This document shows, in pieces, positions 43,170 through 51,841 of a DNA stretch of 64,000 bases; positions within the stretch are counted from its first letter, which is position 1, and each line of letters starts with the position of its first letter. Made by a program: the position numbers and the translations under genes. Under the pieces are notes generated by a model. The model was not told the DNA's origin, did no database searches, and was given only the letters and a program-made list of their open reading frames with translations. Source of the DNA: Devosia nitrariae (GTDB lineage: Bacteria; Pseudomonadota; Alphaproteobacteria; Rhizobiales; Devosiaceae); NCBI RefSeq assembly GCF_030160115.1, contig NZ_BSNS01000007.1, positions 669,501-733,500 of the forward strand, read 5' to 3'.

Positions 43170-44266
43170 ACGCGGTATCCTCCAGCCGGCGCTTTGCCGT
43201 CGCCATCGTCGGCTGCGGCATCGGGCGCAGCCACATCGTCGAGGGCTACCAGCCCAACGCCGACAAGTTCGAGGTCAAGGCCCTCTGCGATCTCAATGTC
43301 GAGCGCATGACCGCCGTTGCCGACGAGTTCGGCGTCGAGCGGCGGATAACCAATTTCGACGACCTTTTGACGATGGACGACATCGACATCATCGACATCT
43401 GCACCCCGCCGGGCCTGCACTACGCGATGGTGATGGCAGCTCTCAAGGCCGGCAAGCACGTCGTCTGCGAGAAACCACTTGTGGGCTCGCTGGCCGAGGT
43501 TGATGCCGTCAGGCAAGAGGAGAAGGTCTCCAGGGGCATGCTGATGCCCGTCTTCCAGTACCGCTTCGGCGACGGTGTTGAGCAGGCCAAGGCGATCATT
43601 GACGCCGGAATTGCCGGCAAGCCCTATGTCGGCACGGTCGAGACGCTGTGGACGCGCGGGCCGGACTACTACGCCGTGCCTTGGCGTGGCAAATGGAAGA
43701 CCGAACTCGGCGGCGTGCTGATGACGCATGCCATCCACCAGCACGACCTCTTCACCTACCTCATGGGGGACATCAAACGCCTCTTCGGGCGCGTGGCGAC
43801 CCGCGTCAACGCCATCGAGGTCGAGGACTGCGTGACCGCGAGCCTTGAGCTCGAGAACGGCGCACTCGGCAGCTTCACGGCAACGCTGGGCTCGGCCGAC
43901 GAGATCACCCGCATCCGCCTTGCCTTCGAGAACGTCTCGTTCGAAAGCGACCACGCCCCCTACAATCCCGGCGCCAAGCCGTGGAAGATCCTGCCGCGCT
44001 CGCCCGAGACGGCCGAGAAGATCGCCGCGCTCCTCGAGAACTGGCAGCACGTGCCGTCACGCTTCACCACCCAGATGGCCCGGTTCCACAATGCCCTGAC
44101 CGGCAGGGCGCCGCTGCCGGTCACCAGCGCCGATTCGCGCCGCGCCCTGGAGCTGGTGACCGCATTCTACCACTCCTCGGTGACCCATGAGGATGTGCAA
44201 CTGCCGATCGGACCCGAGCATCCGCGCTACAGGAGCTGGGTGCCGGCCGAGTTCGCAGCGATTTAG
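43166..44266 (+). CDS. Gfo/Idh/MocA family oxidoreductase in ABC operon (second)
   Basis: A 366-aa dehydrogenase-family protein. The Rossmann start is FAVAIVGCGIGRSHIVEGYQ (GCGIGR), followed by VKALCDLNVERM, DIDIIDICTPPGLHYAMVMAALKAG and KHVVCEKPLVG with the catalytic Lys. The substrate domain contains GGVLMTHAIHQHDLFTYLMG with the active-site His pair. The ATG at 43166 overlaps the previous stop (ATGA). Together the two enzymes suggest sequential oxidation/reduction, for example epimerisation via a keto-sugar; this is an inference. The gene ends in a RIME-like repeat that separates it from the ATPase. Confidence 0.92.
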   Translation: MNAVSSSRRFAVAIVGCGIGRSHIVEGYQPNADKFEVKALCDLNVERMTAVADEFGVERRITNFDDLLTMDDIDIIDICTPPGLHYAMVMAALKAGKHVVCEKPLVGSLAEVDAVRQEEKVSRGMLMPVFQYRFGDGVEQAKAIIDAGIAGKPYVGTVETLWTRGPDYYAVPWRGKWKTELGGVLMTHAIHQHDLFTYLMGDIKRLFGRVATRVNAIEVEDCVTASLELENGALGSFTATLGSADEITRIRLAFENVSFESDHAPYNPGAKPWKILPRSPETAEKIAALLENWQHVPSRFTTQMARFHNALTGRAPLPVTSADSRRALELVTAFYHSSVTHEDVQLPIGPEHPRYRSWVPAEFAAI

Positions 44267-44267
44267 A

Positions 44268-44369
44268 GCGGGATGCGAAAAGTGGGAACCGGTTTTTCGC
44301 GAAGAGTCCCGCGACGGCAAAAGACGGAGCGCGCGATTTGCTGCAATCAAGTCGCTTCGCGCTCTGAAC
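44268..44369. repeat. RIME-like repeat before the ABC ATPase gene
   Basis: GAGCGGGATGCGAAAAGTGGG, ACCGGTTTTTCGCGAAGAG, TCCCGCGACGGCAAAAGAC, then GGAGCGCGCGATTTGC ... CAAGTCGCTTCGCGCTCTG. Closest to the copy at 23168. It lies within the operon, 60 nt before the ATPase start, and may reduce read-through. Confidence 0.75.
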
Positions 44370-44431
44370 ACGCAGTATAACGACAAGGACTGGCGCCGCC
44401 GCGAGGACGGCGCCCTGAGGGAGAAGACCAT

Positions 44432-45511
44432 ATGGCCGCAAGCGTGGAACTGAGGAAGATCGTCAAGAGCTACGGCGATCTCGAGGTCGTCCACGGCGTC
44501 GATCTGACCATCGAGCCGGGCGAGTTCGTGGTGTTCGTCGGCCCCTCGGGCTGCGGAAAGTCGACGCTCCTGCGCATGATCGCCGGCCTCGAACCGATCA
44601 CCGGCGGCGAGCTGCTGATCGAAGGCGAGCGTATAAATGAGGTGCCGGCGGCCAAACGCGGCATTGCCATGGTCTTCCAGTCATATGCGCTCTATCCGCA
44701 CATGAGCGTCTACCAGAACCTCGCTTTCGGGCTCGAGACCGCCAAGATGCCCAAGCCCGAAATCCGGGCCAAGGTGCAGAAGGCCGCTCAGATCCTGAGG
44801 ATCGAGCCGCTGCTCGACCGCAAGCCCAAGCAACTCTCGGGTGGCCAGCGCCAGCGCGTCGCCATCGGGCGCGCCATCACCCGCGAGCCGCGCATCTTCC
44901 TCTTCGACGAGCCTTTGTCCAACCTCGATGCGGAACTGCGCGTGCAGATGCGCGTCGAGATCGCCAAGCTCCACAACGACCTCGGCAACACCATGATCTA
45001 CGTCACCCACGACCAGGTGGAGGCCATGACCATGGCCGACAAGATCGTCGTGCTCTCGGCCGGCAACATCGAGCAGGCCGGCGCACCGCTCGACCTCTAC
45101 AACAAGCCGGCCAACCTCTTCGTTGCCGGCTTCATCGGCAGCCCAAAGATGAATTTCTTCGACGCATCCGTCGACGCTGTCGATCCGGCCGGGGCAAAGC
45201 TCGGCATCGCCGGCGGTACTCTGGCGTTCAACCGGTCCGTTTCCGCCGGCAAGGGCGACAAGCTGACCTTTGGCGTCCGCCCCGAACACATCGGCATCAC
45301 CGAGGGTTCGGGCGTACCCATGGCAAATGTCAAGGTCGACCTCGTCGAGAACCTCGGTGGCCAGACCCTGCTCTATACCACCGCCCCCGACGGCTCGGGC
45401 CTCACCATCGTTCTCGAAGGCCAGCGCGACATCGCGCTCGGCTCCACGGTCACCGCCCACATCGATCCGGCCAAGTGCCACGTGTTCGGCGCCGACGGGA
45501 ACGTCGCATAG
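44432..45511 (+). CDS. sugar ABC transporter ATP-binding protein (UgpC/MsmK-like)
   Basis: A 359-aa ATPase energising the importer. Walker A is [16 protein letters not shown], the Q-loop follows in [21 protein letters not shown], the signature is [15 protein letters not shown] and Walker B is [16 protein letters not shown], with the switch His in [11 protein letters not shown]. The C-terminal OB-fold regulatory domain (about residues 235-355; [13 protein letters not shown]) is typical of the UgpC/MalK group. The ATG at 44432 follows GGGAGAAG. Such ATPases are often shared among importers. Confidence 0.94.
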   Translation: MAASVELRKIVKSYGDLEVVHGVDLTIEPGEFVVFVGPSGCGKSTLLRMIAGLEPITGGELLIEGERINEVPAAKRGIAMVFQSYALYPHMSVYQNLAFGLETAKMPKPEIRAKVQKAAQILRIEPLLDRKPKQLSGGQRQRVAIGRAITREPRIFLFDEPLSNLDAELRVQMRVEIAKLHNDLGNTMIYVTHDQVEAMTMADKIVVLSAGNIEQAGAPLDLYNKPANLFVAGFIGSPKMNFFDASVDAVDPAGAKLGIAGGTLAFNRSVSAGKGDKLTFGVRPEHIGITEGSGVPMANVKVDLVENLGGQTLLYTTAPDGSGLTIVLEGQRDIALGSTVTAHIDPAKCHVFGADGNVA

Positions 45512-45574
45512 AGAGCGCTTTCAGCGAAAGCCTGTCCCCGACCTGATCCGGGATGGGCACCGCTTTTGCGATTC
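45512..45574. repeat. partial RIME-like repeat
   Basis: AGAGCGCTTTCAGCGAAAGCC, TGTCCCCGACCTGATCCGGG, ATGGGCACCGCTTTTGCGATTC. It stops abruptly where a short coding-like stretch begins, and lacks the distal hairpin. Confidence 0.6.
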
Positions 45575-45646
45575 GTGCTGAGCCTGCCCTATGTCAACCG
45601 GTTCGCCTGGTACGCGCTGATTGCCCTCACCAAGCAGACGCACTGA
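45575..45646 (+). pseudogene. possible 3' end of a lost gene
   Basis: GTG at 45575 opens a frame of 23 codons and a stop: a hydrophobic, amphipathic peptide VLSLPYVNRFAWYALIAL followed by TKQTH. The composition looks like the C-terminus of a membrane protein rather than random sequence. It directly follows a truncated repeat. I cannot name a parent gene, so this is tentative. Confidence 0.2.
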
Positions 45647-45674
45647 GAAGAAAGGGAAGCCTGCGCAACACCGT

Positions 45675-46823
45675 CTAACGCCAGGTAAAGACCCTCGTCA
45701 CTGCGTAGTTGAACACCGAGCTCATTACAGCGCCGGCAAGCCCGCTGACGAACGTCTGGTGTCGCAGGTCGTAGACCATGCTCGCCACCGAAATATTGGC
45801 GATGCCGCCAAGCGAGCAGATGACGTAAAAGCCCATGAGCCCGAGCCAGAACTTCGCGCCGTGCAGGCGCCGGTCGGCATAGGTCAGGACGTTGTTGAGG
45901 AAGAAGTTGGACGTCATGGCGACAAGCGTCGCGATGACCTGGGCTGGCACGAACGGCAGGCCGAGCGGGCCCGTCGCCAACCCCAGCATCGCCATGTGGA
46001 CGAAAATGCCGGTTGCCCCGACCATGGCGAACAGCAGGAAGGTCGTTGGCAGCACCCCGCCCGTCATCTGTGAGAGCCACAACCCCAGATACTGCACGAC
46101 GATCAGCGGGCTCATCTTGCTCTCGCCGGCATGACGCGGGCGGAAGGTATACGGCACCTCGGCGATCGAGAGCTTGCGGCCCTGCCGGCGCGAGGTGGCG
46201 ACGAGGTCGAGCAGGATCTTGAAGCCGTCCTTGTTGAGCTGACTGGCCACAGCATCGAATGTGCGGCGCGGCATCAGGAAGAAGCCGCTCATGGGGTCGC
46301 AGACCGATTGGCCGACGACAAGGCCGGCAAGGCGCGTCGCCAGTTCACTGCCGCGCTGGCGCGTGCGTGAAAGGCCTCCCGCCGCCGAGCCCTTGCCGGC
46401 AAAGCGCGAGCCGACGACGAGATCCGCCCCGTCTTTAGCTTGCTCGAGCATCTGCGGTAAGATCCGCTCGTCGTGCTGCAGGTCCGCGTCGATCACCGCA
46501 AGGAAGGGTGCCGCTGTTGCGGCCATCCCCTCGACGCAGGCCGAGGCAAGCCCTCGCCTGCCATAGCGTCGGATGCAGCGGATGTTGGGATAGACCTGCG
46601 CCAGCTCGCGCGTCAGTGCAGCGGTGCCGTCGGGGCTGTCGTCGTCGACGACGATCATCTCAAAAGGGATGTCCTTGAGTGCCACCGCCAGCTTTTCATA
46701 AAGCAACTCGATATTGCCGCGCTCATTGAAGCTCGGCACGATCACCGCCAGATCCGGTACGGCCGTGCCGCTCCCCTCGATCGCGGCCGCAGTTTTCTGG
46801 TGGCGTCCCACAATGTCCGACAT
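45675..46823 (-). CDS. GT2 glycosyltransferase with C-terminal GtrA domain
   Basis: A 382-aa protein. The N-terminal part (about residues 20-240) is a family-2 glycosyltransferase of the dolichyl-phosphate mannose synthase type: LAVIVPSFNERGNIELLYEKL, IVVDDDSPDGTAAL and AVIDADLQHDERILPQML (the DxD metal site). SGFFLMPRRTFDAV follows. The C-terminal part (about 255-380) has four helices of a GtrA-like flippase domain (FVPAQVIATLVAMTSNFFLNNVLTYADRR). It likely loads a sugar onto undecaprenyl phosphate and flips it. I prefer the ATG at 46823 with GAGGTG upstream over GTG 46862. It is divergent from a PIG-V-like gene. Confidence 0.92.
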   Translation of the reverse strand: MSDIVGRHQKTAAAIEGSGTAVPDLAVIVPSFNERGNIELLYEKLAVALKDIPFEMIVVDDDSPDGTAALTRELAQVYPNIRCIRRYGRRGLASACVEGMAATAAPFLAVIDADLQHDERILPQMLEQAKDGADLVVGSRFAGKGSAAGGLSRTRQRGSELATRLAGLVVGQSVCDPMSGFFLMPRRTFDAVASQLNKDGFKILLDLVATSRRQGRKLSIAEVPYTFRPRHAGESKMSPLIVVQYLGLWLSQMTGGVLPTTFLLFAMVGATGIFVHMAMLGLATGPLGLPFVPAQVIATLVAMTSNFFLNNVLTYADRRLHGAKFWLGLMGFYVICSLGGIANISVASMVYDLRHQTFVSGLAGAVMSSVFNYAVTRVFTWR

Positions 46824-46983
46824 CCGCACCTCGGTGGTCTGGGGCCAGCGGAGTGCCGGCACGGTGATGAGCCCCAGCCCCTAACGCCAAGTGCGTGCAT
46901 TGGTTGCACACCAGAAATGAGACAATGGAATGACGTCCGCACCGTTTGCCCGCCGGGCCACCGGCAAGGCATGCTGGAGGGGA

Positions 46984-47086
46984 ATGCGAAAAAGAGCCTG
47001 TCCGGACTTGATCCAGATGGGGAACCGGTTTTTCGCCAAAATCGTGCGACTATAGAATATAGAGCGCGATTTCGCGCCCGTCCGGC
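46984..47086. repeat. RIME-like repeat between divergent glycosyltransferase genes
   Basis: ATGCGAAAAAGAGCCTGTCC, GGACTTGATCCAGATGGGG, ACCGGTTTTTCGCCAAAATC, then TAGAGCGCGATTTCGCGCCC. It takes up much of the 273-bp gap and lies close to the GTG start of the plus-strand gene, so it may affect that promoter or leader. Confidence 0.72.
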
Positions 47087-47096
47087 GGAGTTTGCC

Positions 47097-48269
47097 GTGG
47101 CCGTGCCGACCGACGAGATTGTGCAGGACCGCGCTGTTGTCGCGCCGTTGAGCTGGGCCTTCGTTGCGTTGGTGCCCCTCACTTTTCTCCTCGTTGGCCT
47201 TGTTCTGCGCTTTCTTGCCTTTCGCGCCGCCCTGCCGGAGGCACCTGTTACCAATTTTGCCCAGGCGCTGTGCCGCTGGGACTGCCACTGGTATGTGCGC
47301 ATCGCCGAGGAGGGCTACGATCCTTTCCCGGTACCCGGCCGGATCGTTGCAGGCAATTGGGCGTTCTTCCCGCTCTATCCCGGTCTCGTCGGGCTCGTTC
47401 GCCAGCTTCTGCCGTTTCCGACGATGGTCACGGCGACGCTGGTGTCGCTGGCCTGCGCCTATGCGGCAGCTGTGGCCGCCTGGCCGCTGCTCGCCGGCAA
47501 TCGGCGCGCCTATGTGCTCTATGCCGCCTTTCTGCTCGCCGGCCCCTTCTCGGTCTATTTCACCACCTTCATGACCGAGGTGATGTTTACGCTGTTAACA
47601 ATTGGCGTCTTCCTGGCACTGCGCCAGTCCAACCATCTCGTCGCGGGCGCCCTCGCGGCCCTGCTCTCGGCCACCCGCATCGTCGGTGTCTTCATCGTCT
47701 TCGCCATTGTGCTGGCGATGTTCCTCGACCACCGCCGGCAGGGCGGCACGCTCGCCGGCTTCGTGCCGGCGCTGTTGAGGCGTCCTGTCTGGCTGCTGGC
47801 CATCGTCATCTCGCCCCTCGGCGCCTTTGCCTATATCGCTTTTCTCGACGGGCTCGTCGGCGACGGGCTCGCCTTCCAGCACGTGCAGCGCGCCTGGGGC
47901 CGGGAGCTCGGCAATCCGCTCGGCTATCTCGCCCAGGCGCTGACGACCTCTGCCCGTTCCGGCTTCTTCCCCAGCATTGTCCAGCAGCAAGGCTTCGCCG
48001 CCCTTGCCGGGCTAGGCATGACCGGCGTCCTCGCCTGGCGCCGGCGCCTGCCCGAGGCGCTCTTCAGCCTCGTGTGCATCCTTGTCCCCTTGTCCGCCGG
48101 CATGGCGTCCATGCCCCGGTTCGTCGCAGGCCTCGCCCCCGTCTGCCTCATGGCCATGACGCTGCTTGCCGCCCGCTGGTGGCTCTTTGCCCTCGCCCTT
48201 CTGGTGCTGCTCGTCGGCGGCTATTTCGGCGCCTTCGGCTGGATAACTGAGTACGTTGCCCTTGTCTGA
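47097..48269 (+). CDS. PIG-V-like mannosyltransferase, membrane protein
   Basis: A 390-aa protein with about nine to ten membrane helices. The first lumenal loop has FAQALCRWDCHWYVRIAEEG and NWAFFPLYPGLVGLVRQLLP, the RWDxxWY...NxAFFPLYP pattern of PIG-V and bacterial PIG-V-like polyprenyl-phosphate-dependent glycosyltransferases; the Asp of RWD is the likely catalytic base. The GTG at 47097 follows GGCGGAG. The partner GT2-GtrA gene across the divergent gap may supply the lipid-linked sugar. The target on the envelope side is unknown. It overlaps the next gene by 14 nt. Confidence 0.85.
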   Translation: MAVPTDEIVQDRAVVAPLSWAFVALVPLTFLLVGLVLRFLAFRAALPEAPVTNFAQALCRWDCHWYVRIAEEGYDPFPVPGRIVAGNWAFFPLYPGLVGLVRQLLPFPTMVTATLVSLACAYAAAVAAWPLLAGNRRAYVLYAAFLLAGPFSVYFTTFMTEVMFTLLTIGVFLALRQSNHLVAGALAALLSATRIVGVFIVFAIVLAMFLDHRRQGGTLAGFVPALLRRPVWLLAIVISPLGAFAYIAFLDGLVGDGLAFQHVQRAWGRELGNPLGYLAQALTTSARSGFFPSIVQQQGFAALAGLGMTGVLAWRRRLPEALFSLVCILVPLSAGMASMPRFVAGLAPVCLMAMTLLAARWWLFALALLVLLVGGYFGAFGWITEYVALV

Positions 48270-48879
48270 GGCGCCGCGCCCATCGCCGGTGACCCTGGCG
48301 GCCTACGGCGCCGTCGCCATCATCCTTGCCGTCGAACTCGTCGTCTTCTGGCGCGCCCTCAACCCGAGCGCTGAAGGCGACTATCGCGCCTACTATATCG
48401 ACAAAACAACCACCTGCCTGGCGCAGCCGATGACCGGAGCCTACGAGCTCGGCCGGCGGGTCTCGTTCCGTTCGGATGGCGCCGCGCTCACCCGTGAGCT
48501 CAAGCCCTGCGGATGGGAAGGACCGGTCGGCGACGGCACGCATTCGGTCGGCGAAACCTCCCGGCTGCGCTTTGCCGTGGGGACGGCTGACGCACCCCTC
48601 GAGCTCGCTCTGGAGATGGTGGCGGTCGACATGCCCGGACCGCCGCGCCAGCGCGTACGCGTCTCGGCCAATGGTATCTTCGTCGGAGAGGCCGGCCTGA
48701 CACCTGGCGAACCCCGCCGCGCCACTTTCCCGATACCCGTTGAGGCGCTCGGAGGGACCGGCATCCTCGATATCGCTCTCGATTTTCCCGAGGCCATCTC
48801 GCCAGGTCCGGGCGTTTCCAATACCCGCAAGCGCGCCATCAAGCTGCTGTCGGCGCAGCTCTCTGCCGTCGACCCTTGA
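48256..48879 (+). CDS. membrane-anchored hypothetical protein
   Basis: A 207-aa protein with one N-terminal helix (LAAYGAVAIILAVELVVFW, about residues 14-32) and a strand-rich outer domain. Two cysteines (TTTCLAQP and LKPCGWEG) could form a disulfide. FAVGTADAPLELALEMVAVD and VRVSANGIFVGEAGL suggest a beta-sandwich, perhaps carbohydrate-associated. It overlaps the PIG-V-like gene by 14 nt and is likely made with it. The TTG at 48256 is the upstream-most start; a GTG near 48289, just before the helix, is also possible. I do not recognise the family. Confidence 0.7.
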   Translation: MPLSEAPRPSPVTLAAYGAVAIILAVELVVFWRALNPSAEGDYRAYYIDKTTTCLAQPMTGAYELGRRVSFRSDGAALTRELKPCGWEGPVGDGTHSVGETSRLRFAVGTADAPLELALEMVAVDMPGPPRQRVRVSANGIFVGEAGLTPGEPRRATFPIPVEALGGTGILDIALDFPEAISPGPGVSNTRKRAIKLLSAQLSAVDP

Positions 48880-48906
48880 CGCAGGTGCTACTGAACGGAG
48901 CTATCA

Positions 48907-50487
48907 GTGCGTGACTTCCACTTGCCCGGACGATCCGTGGCCCTGGGGACGTGCGGCGCCGCCGCGACCTCGCATCAGCAAGCAACGCTGACCGCTATCG
49001 AGGTCCTGCGCGATGGCGGCAATGCCGTCGACGCGGCCGTTGCAGCCTCGGCTTTGCTCGGCGTGATCGAACCGCACTGCACCGGCATCGGCGGCGACTG
49101 CTTCGCCCTCGTCTGGACCGCCAAAGACAAGCGTCTCCATGGAGTCAATGGTTCGGGCCATGCGCCGGCCGGCCTTTCACCCGCCTGGCTCAAGGCCCAG
49201 GGGTTCAGCAAGGTTCCCGGCGACAGAGTTCACTCGGTGACGGTACCGGGCGCGGTGCGCGCCTGGGATATGCTCCTCGAACGCTTCGGCACGCGCACAC
49301 TGGCGAAAGTGCTGGAGCCGGCCATCGAAGCGGCCGAGCACGGCTTTCCGGTCGCCGAACGCATCGCCTGGGATTGGCACAGGTTCACCGACAAGCTCAG
49401 CACACATCCGGCGACGCGCGAGCAGTATCTGGTCGAGGGAAAAGCGCCGGGCACCGGCATGGTTCTGCGCTCCCCCCTTTTGGCCCGTACGCTGCAAACC
49501 ATCGCTGCCGACGGCGCTGGCGCTTTCTACGGCGGTGCGCTTGCCACTGACATGGTCGCCTCGCTCAACGAGCTCGGGGGCCGCCATGAGCTCGCCGATT
49601 TCGCCGACTGGCAGCCGGCCCTGGTCGAGCCCATCAAAGTCGACTACCGAGGTATTGACGTCCACCAGATCCCGCCCAACGGGCAGGGCGTCACCGCCGC
49701 CATGATGCTCAATATCCTCAAGGGGTTCGAGCACTCCTCGCTCGATCCGGTCGGGACCGAGCGCTTCCACCTGCAGATCGAAGCCTACCGGCTCGCGGCC
49801 GCCGCCCGCGACGCCTATGTCGCCGATCCCGATTTCGCCAGCGTGCCGACGGCTGAGCTGCTCTCCGACGTCTATGCCGATGCCATGCGCGCCCGCATCG
49901 ACCGCAACCGCGCCATGAGCGACCCCGTCCCTGAGCCGATCGGCCCGACCGATACAATCTATCTGACCACCGCGGATAGCGAGGGCAATTTCTGCTCCTT
50001 CATCAACTCCATTGCAGGCGCCTTCGGCGCCTTTATCGCCTGCCCGCGCACCGGCGTGCTGTTCCAGAATCGCGGTGGCAACTTCACCCTCGCCGACGGG
50101 CATCCCAACCAGCTCGCGCCGCGCAAGCGCTCGCTGCACACCATCATCCCGGGCTTTGCCAGCAAAGACGGCGCGCCGTTCCTGAGCTTTGGCGTCATGC
50201 ACGGCTTCTACCAGCCCGTCGGCCAGGTGCAGGTGCTGCAGAACATTGTTGATTTCGGCATGAACGTGCAGGAAGCCCTCGACATGGGACGCGGCTTGCG
50301 CACGTCCGTCGGCTTCGAAGCCGAGCGCTCCCTGCCCAACGCCACCCTCGCCGGCCTTCTCGAACGCGGGCATCCCGTGCGCATGGCCGACATGGCCTGG
50401 GGCGGCGGACAGGCGATCATGCCCATGGGCGGCGTGCTGTACGCCGGCTCGGACCCGCGCAAGGACGGCGTTGCGCTGGCCTTTTAG
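48907..50487 (+). CDS. gamma-glutamyltransferase family protein
   Basis: A 526-aa member of the Ntn-hydrolase gamma-glutamyltranspeptidase family. The large-subunit region has ALGTCGAAATSHQQATLTAIE, GGNAVDAAVAASALLGVIEPHCTG (the conserved nonpolar core) and IGGDCFALVW. The small-subunit start should lie in PTDTIYLTTADSEGNFCSFIN. There the canonical TTHxS nucleophile motif reads DTIYL, as in less-studied YwrD-like members, so activity as a true GGT is not certain. No signal peptide is present, which suggests a cytosolic enzyme acting on a gamma-glutamyl or similar amide. The GTG start at 48907 follows GGAG. Confidence 0.88.
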   Translation: MRDFHLPGRSVALGTCGAAATSHQQATLTAIEVLRDGGNAVDAAVAASALLGVIEPHCTGIGGDCFALVWTAKDKRLHGVNGSGHAPAGLSPAWLKAQGFSKVPGDRVHSVTVPGAVRAWDMLLERFGTRTLAKVLEPAIEAAEHGFPVAERIAWDWHRFTDKLSTHPATREQYLVEGKAPGTGMVLRSPLLARTLQTIAADGAGAFYGGALATDMVASLNELGGRHELADFADWQPALVEPIKVDYRGIDVHQIPPNGQGVTAAMMLNILKGFEHSSLDPVGTERFHLQIEAYRLAAAARDAYVADPDFASVPTAELLSDVYADAMRARIDRNRAMSDPVPEPIGPTDTIYLTTADSEGNFCSFINSIAGAFGAFIACPRTGVLFQNRGGNFTLADGHPNQLAPRKRSLHTIIPGFASKDGAPFLSFGVMHGFYQPVGQVQVLQNIVDFGMNVQEALDMGRGLRTSVGFEAERSLPNATLAGLLERGHPVRMADMAWGGGQAIMPMGGVLYAGSDPRKDGVALAF

Positions 50488-50532
50488 GGCTTCCAGCAGA
50501 AGTGGGAAAGCACCTGCGATGTCGCGGACAAC

Positions 50533-50552
50533 AAAAAAGGACCTTGCGGTCC
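50533..50552 (-). terminator. rho-independent terminator of tRNA-Gly
   Basis: On the minus strand GGACC-GCAA-GGTCC is followed by six T residues (plus strand: A-run 50533-50538, arms 50539-50543 and 50548-50552). A second hairpin (CAAGGCT/AGCCTTG, 50561-50580) lies between it and the tRNA 3' end. Confidence 0.85.
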
Positions 50553-50585
50553 CTTTGTCTCAAGGCTCTGCCAAGCCTTGATATT

Positions 50586-50660
50586 TGGAGCGGGCGATGG
50601 GATTCGAACCCACGACCCCAACCTTGGCAAGGTTGTGCTCTACCCCTGAGCTACACCCGC
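50586..50660 (-). tRNA. tRNA-Gly (anticodon GCC)
   Basis: Read on the minus strand the 75 nt fold as a full cloverleaf: acceptor GCGGGTG/CGCCCGC with encoded TCCA end, D arm with AGCTCAGGGGTAGAGC, anticodon arm CAACCTTGCCAAGGTTG with anticodon GCC, and T arm GTGGGTTCGAATCCCAT. It decodes GGC and GGT. The sequence encodes CCA directly. Confidence 0.97.
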
Positions 50661-50844
50661 ACTCCGAGCCGCCGACGCCTTGCTGGCGCCACGACGCGCG
50701 CCTATATGCCCAATCGACGGCTCGATTGCAACCCATATTTTGGCGCTATCCTGCGTTCCCCGCCCAGGGGGTTGCAAGGCGCCTGATTTGCGGCGCATGA
50801 AGGGCTATAAGGAACCCAACGACGCTAAAGCCAAGGCTCTTTCG

Positions 50845-51789
50845 ATGACCATCACCCTCAACGGCTCCCCTTCGCAGGCTACGCAGCCTCCCGGCGATCT
50901 CGTCAAGGACTCTTCCGACAGGGCCTTCAAGGCCGACGTGATCGACGCCTCGGTCGAAGCGCCCGTGCTGGTCGATTTCTGGGCGCCTTGGTGTGGCCCT
51001 TGCCGCCAACTGACACCGGCGCTCGAGAAGGTCGTGGCTGAGAAGGCCGGCAAGATCCGCTTGGTCAAGATCAACATCGACGAGAATCCGGCGGTCGCCG
51101 GCCAGCTCGGAATCCAGTCGATCCCGGCCGTCTTTGCCTTTGCCGGCGGCCGGCCGGTCGACGGGTTCATGGGCGCCTTGCCCGAAAGCGAGGTGAGGCG
51201 CTTTGCCGATCGCGTCATCGCCGCCGCACCCGCGCCCCAGCCCTCCGCGGGATCGCTCGAAGAACAGATCGCCGCCGCGCTCGCTGCGGCCGATGAAGCT
51301 CTCAGTGAGAACGACCTCGGTCGTGCCGCTCAGATCTTCGGCATGGTGCTCCAGCAGGATCCGACGCACGCCCCTGCCCTCATCGGCCTTTCCCGCGTTT
51401 ATCTCGCTGCCGGCGAGACCGACCAGGCCCAGGCGACCTTCGACATGATCCCGGAAGACGCCCGCAGCGGCGACGACTACGCCGCCCTTGCCGCATCATT
51501 GAAGCTGCTGACCGAGGCGGCGGGACTCTCCGGCGCTGAAAGCCTCGAGGCCCGCATCGCCGCCAATCCCGATGACCACCAGGCGCGCTTCGACCTCGCC
51601 GTGGTCCTCAATTCCCAAGGTGATCGGGTGGGCGCTGCCGAGGCGCTTGTGGGGTTGATGAAGCGCGATCGGTCCTGGAACGAGGACGGCGCCCGCAAGA
51701 AGCTCCTCGAGCTCTTCGAGGCCTGGGGCCCCAAGGATCCTGCGACCATCAAAGGCCGTCGGCTGCTCTCGGCTGCGCTCTTTTCCTAA
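50845..51789 (+). CDS. thioredoxin-domain co-chaperone with TPR-like tail (YbbN/CnoX-like)
   Basis: A 314-aa protein. Thioredoxin domain at about residues 25-125 with active site WCGPC at 49-53 in LVDFWAPWCGPCRQLTPAL and cis-Pro in IQSIPAVFAFAGG. The second half (about 140-314) holds TPR-like helices (ADEALSENDLGRAAQIFGMV, APALIGLSRVYLAAGETDQA). YbbN/CnoX of E. coli is a redox-active holdase that hands clients to GroEL; its thioredoxin site is SxxC, while this one keeps both cysteines and may also reduce disulfides. I prefer ATG 50845; ATG 50797 is in frame but has no ribosome site. It heads the LON-domain and Trm112 genes. Confidence 0.9.
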   Translation: MTITLNGSPSQATQPPGDLVKDSSDRAFKADVIDASVEAPVLVDFWAPWCGPCRQLTPALEKVVAEKAGKIRLVKINIDENPAVAGQLGIQSIPAVFAFAGGRPVDGFMGALPESEVRRFADRVIAAAPAPQPSAGSLEEQIAAALAAADEALSENDLGRAAQIFGMVLQQDPTHAPALIGLSRVYLAAGETDQAQATFDMIPEDARSGDDYAALAASLKLLTEAAGLSGAESLEARIAANPDDHQARFDLAVVLNSQGDRVGAAEALVGLMKRDRSWNEDGARKKLLELFEAWGPKDPATIKGRRLLSAALFS

Positions 51790-51841
51790 TCACCAAGGAC
51801 CGCGCCCACCGGCGGCGCGGTCCCGACCACATCGAAGGCCC

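Noticed and set aside
46473..47096. In-frame upstream extension of the PIG-V-like gene
   Set aside because: It passes through a RIME-like repeat and the divergent glycosyltransferase gene; GTG 47097 has a ribosome site and fits the family N-terminus.
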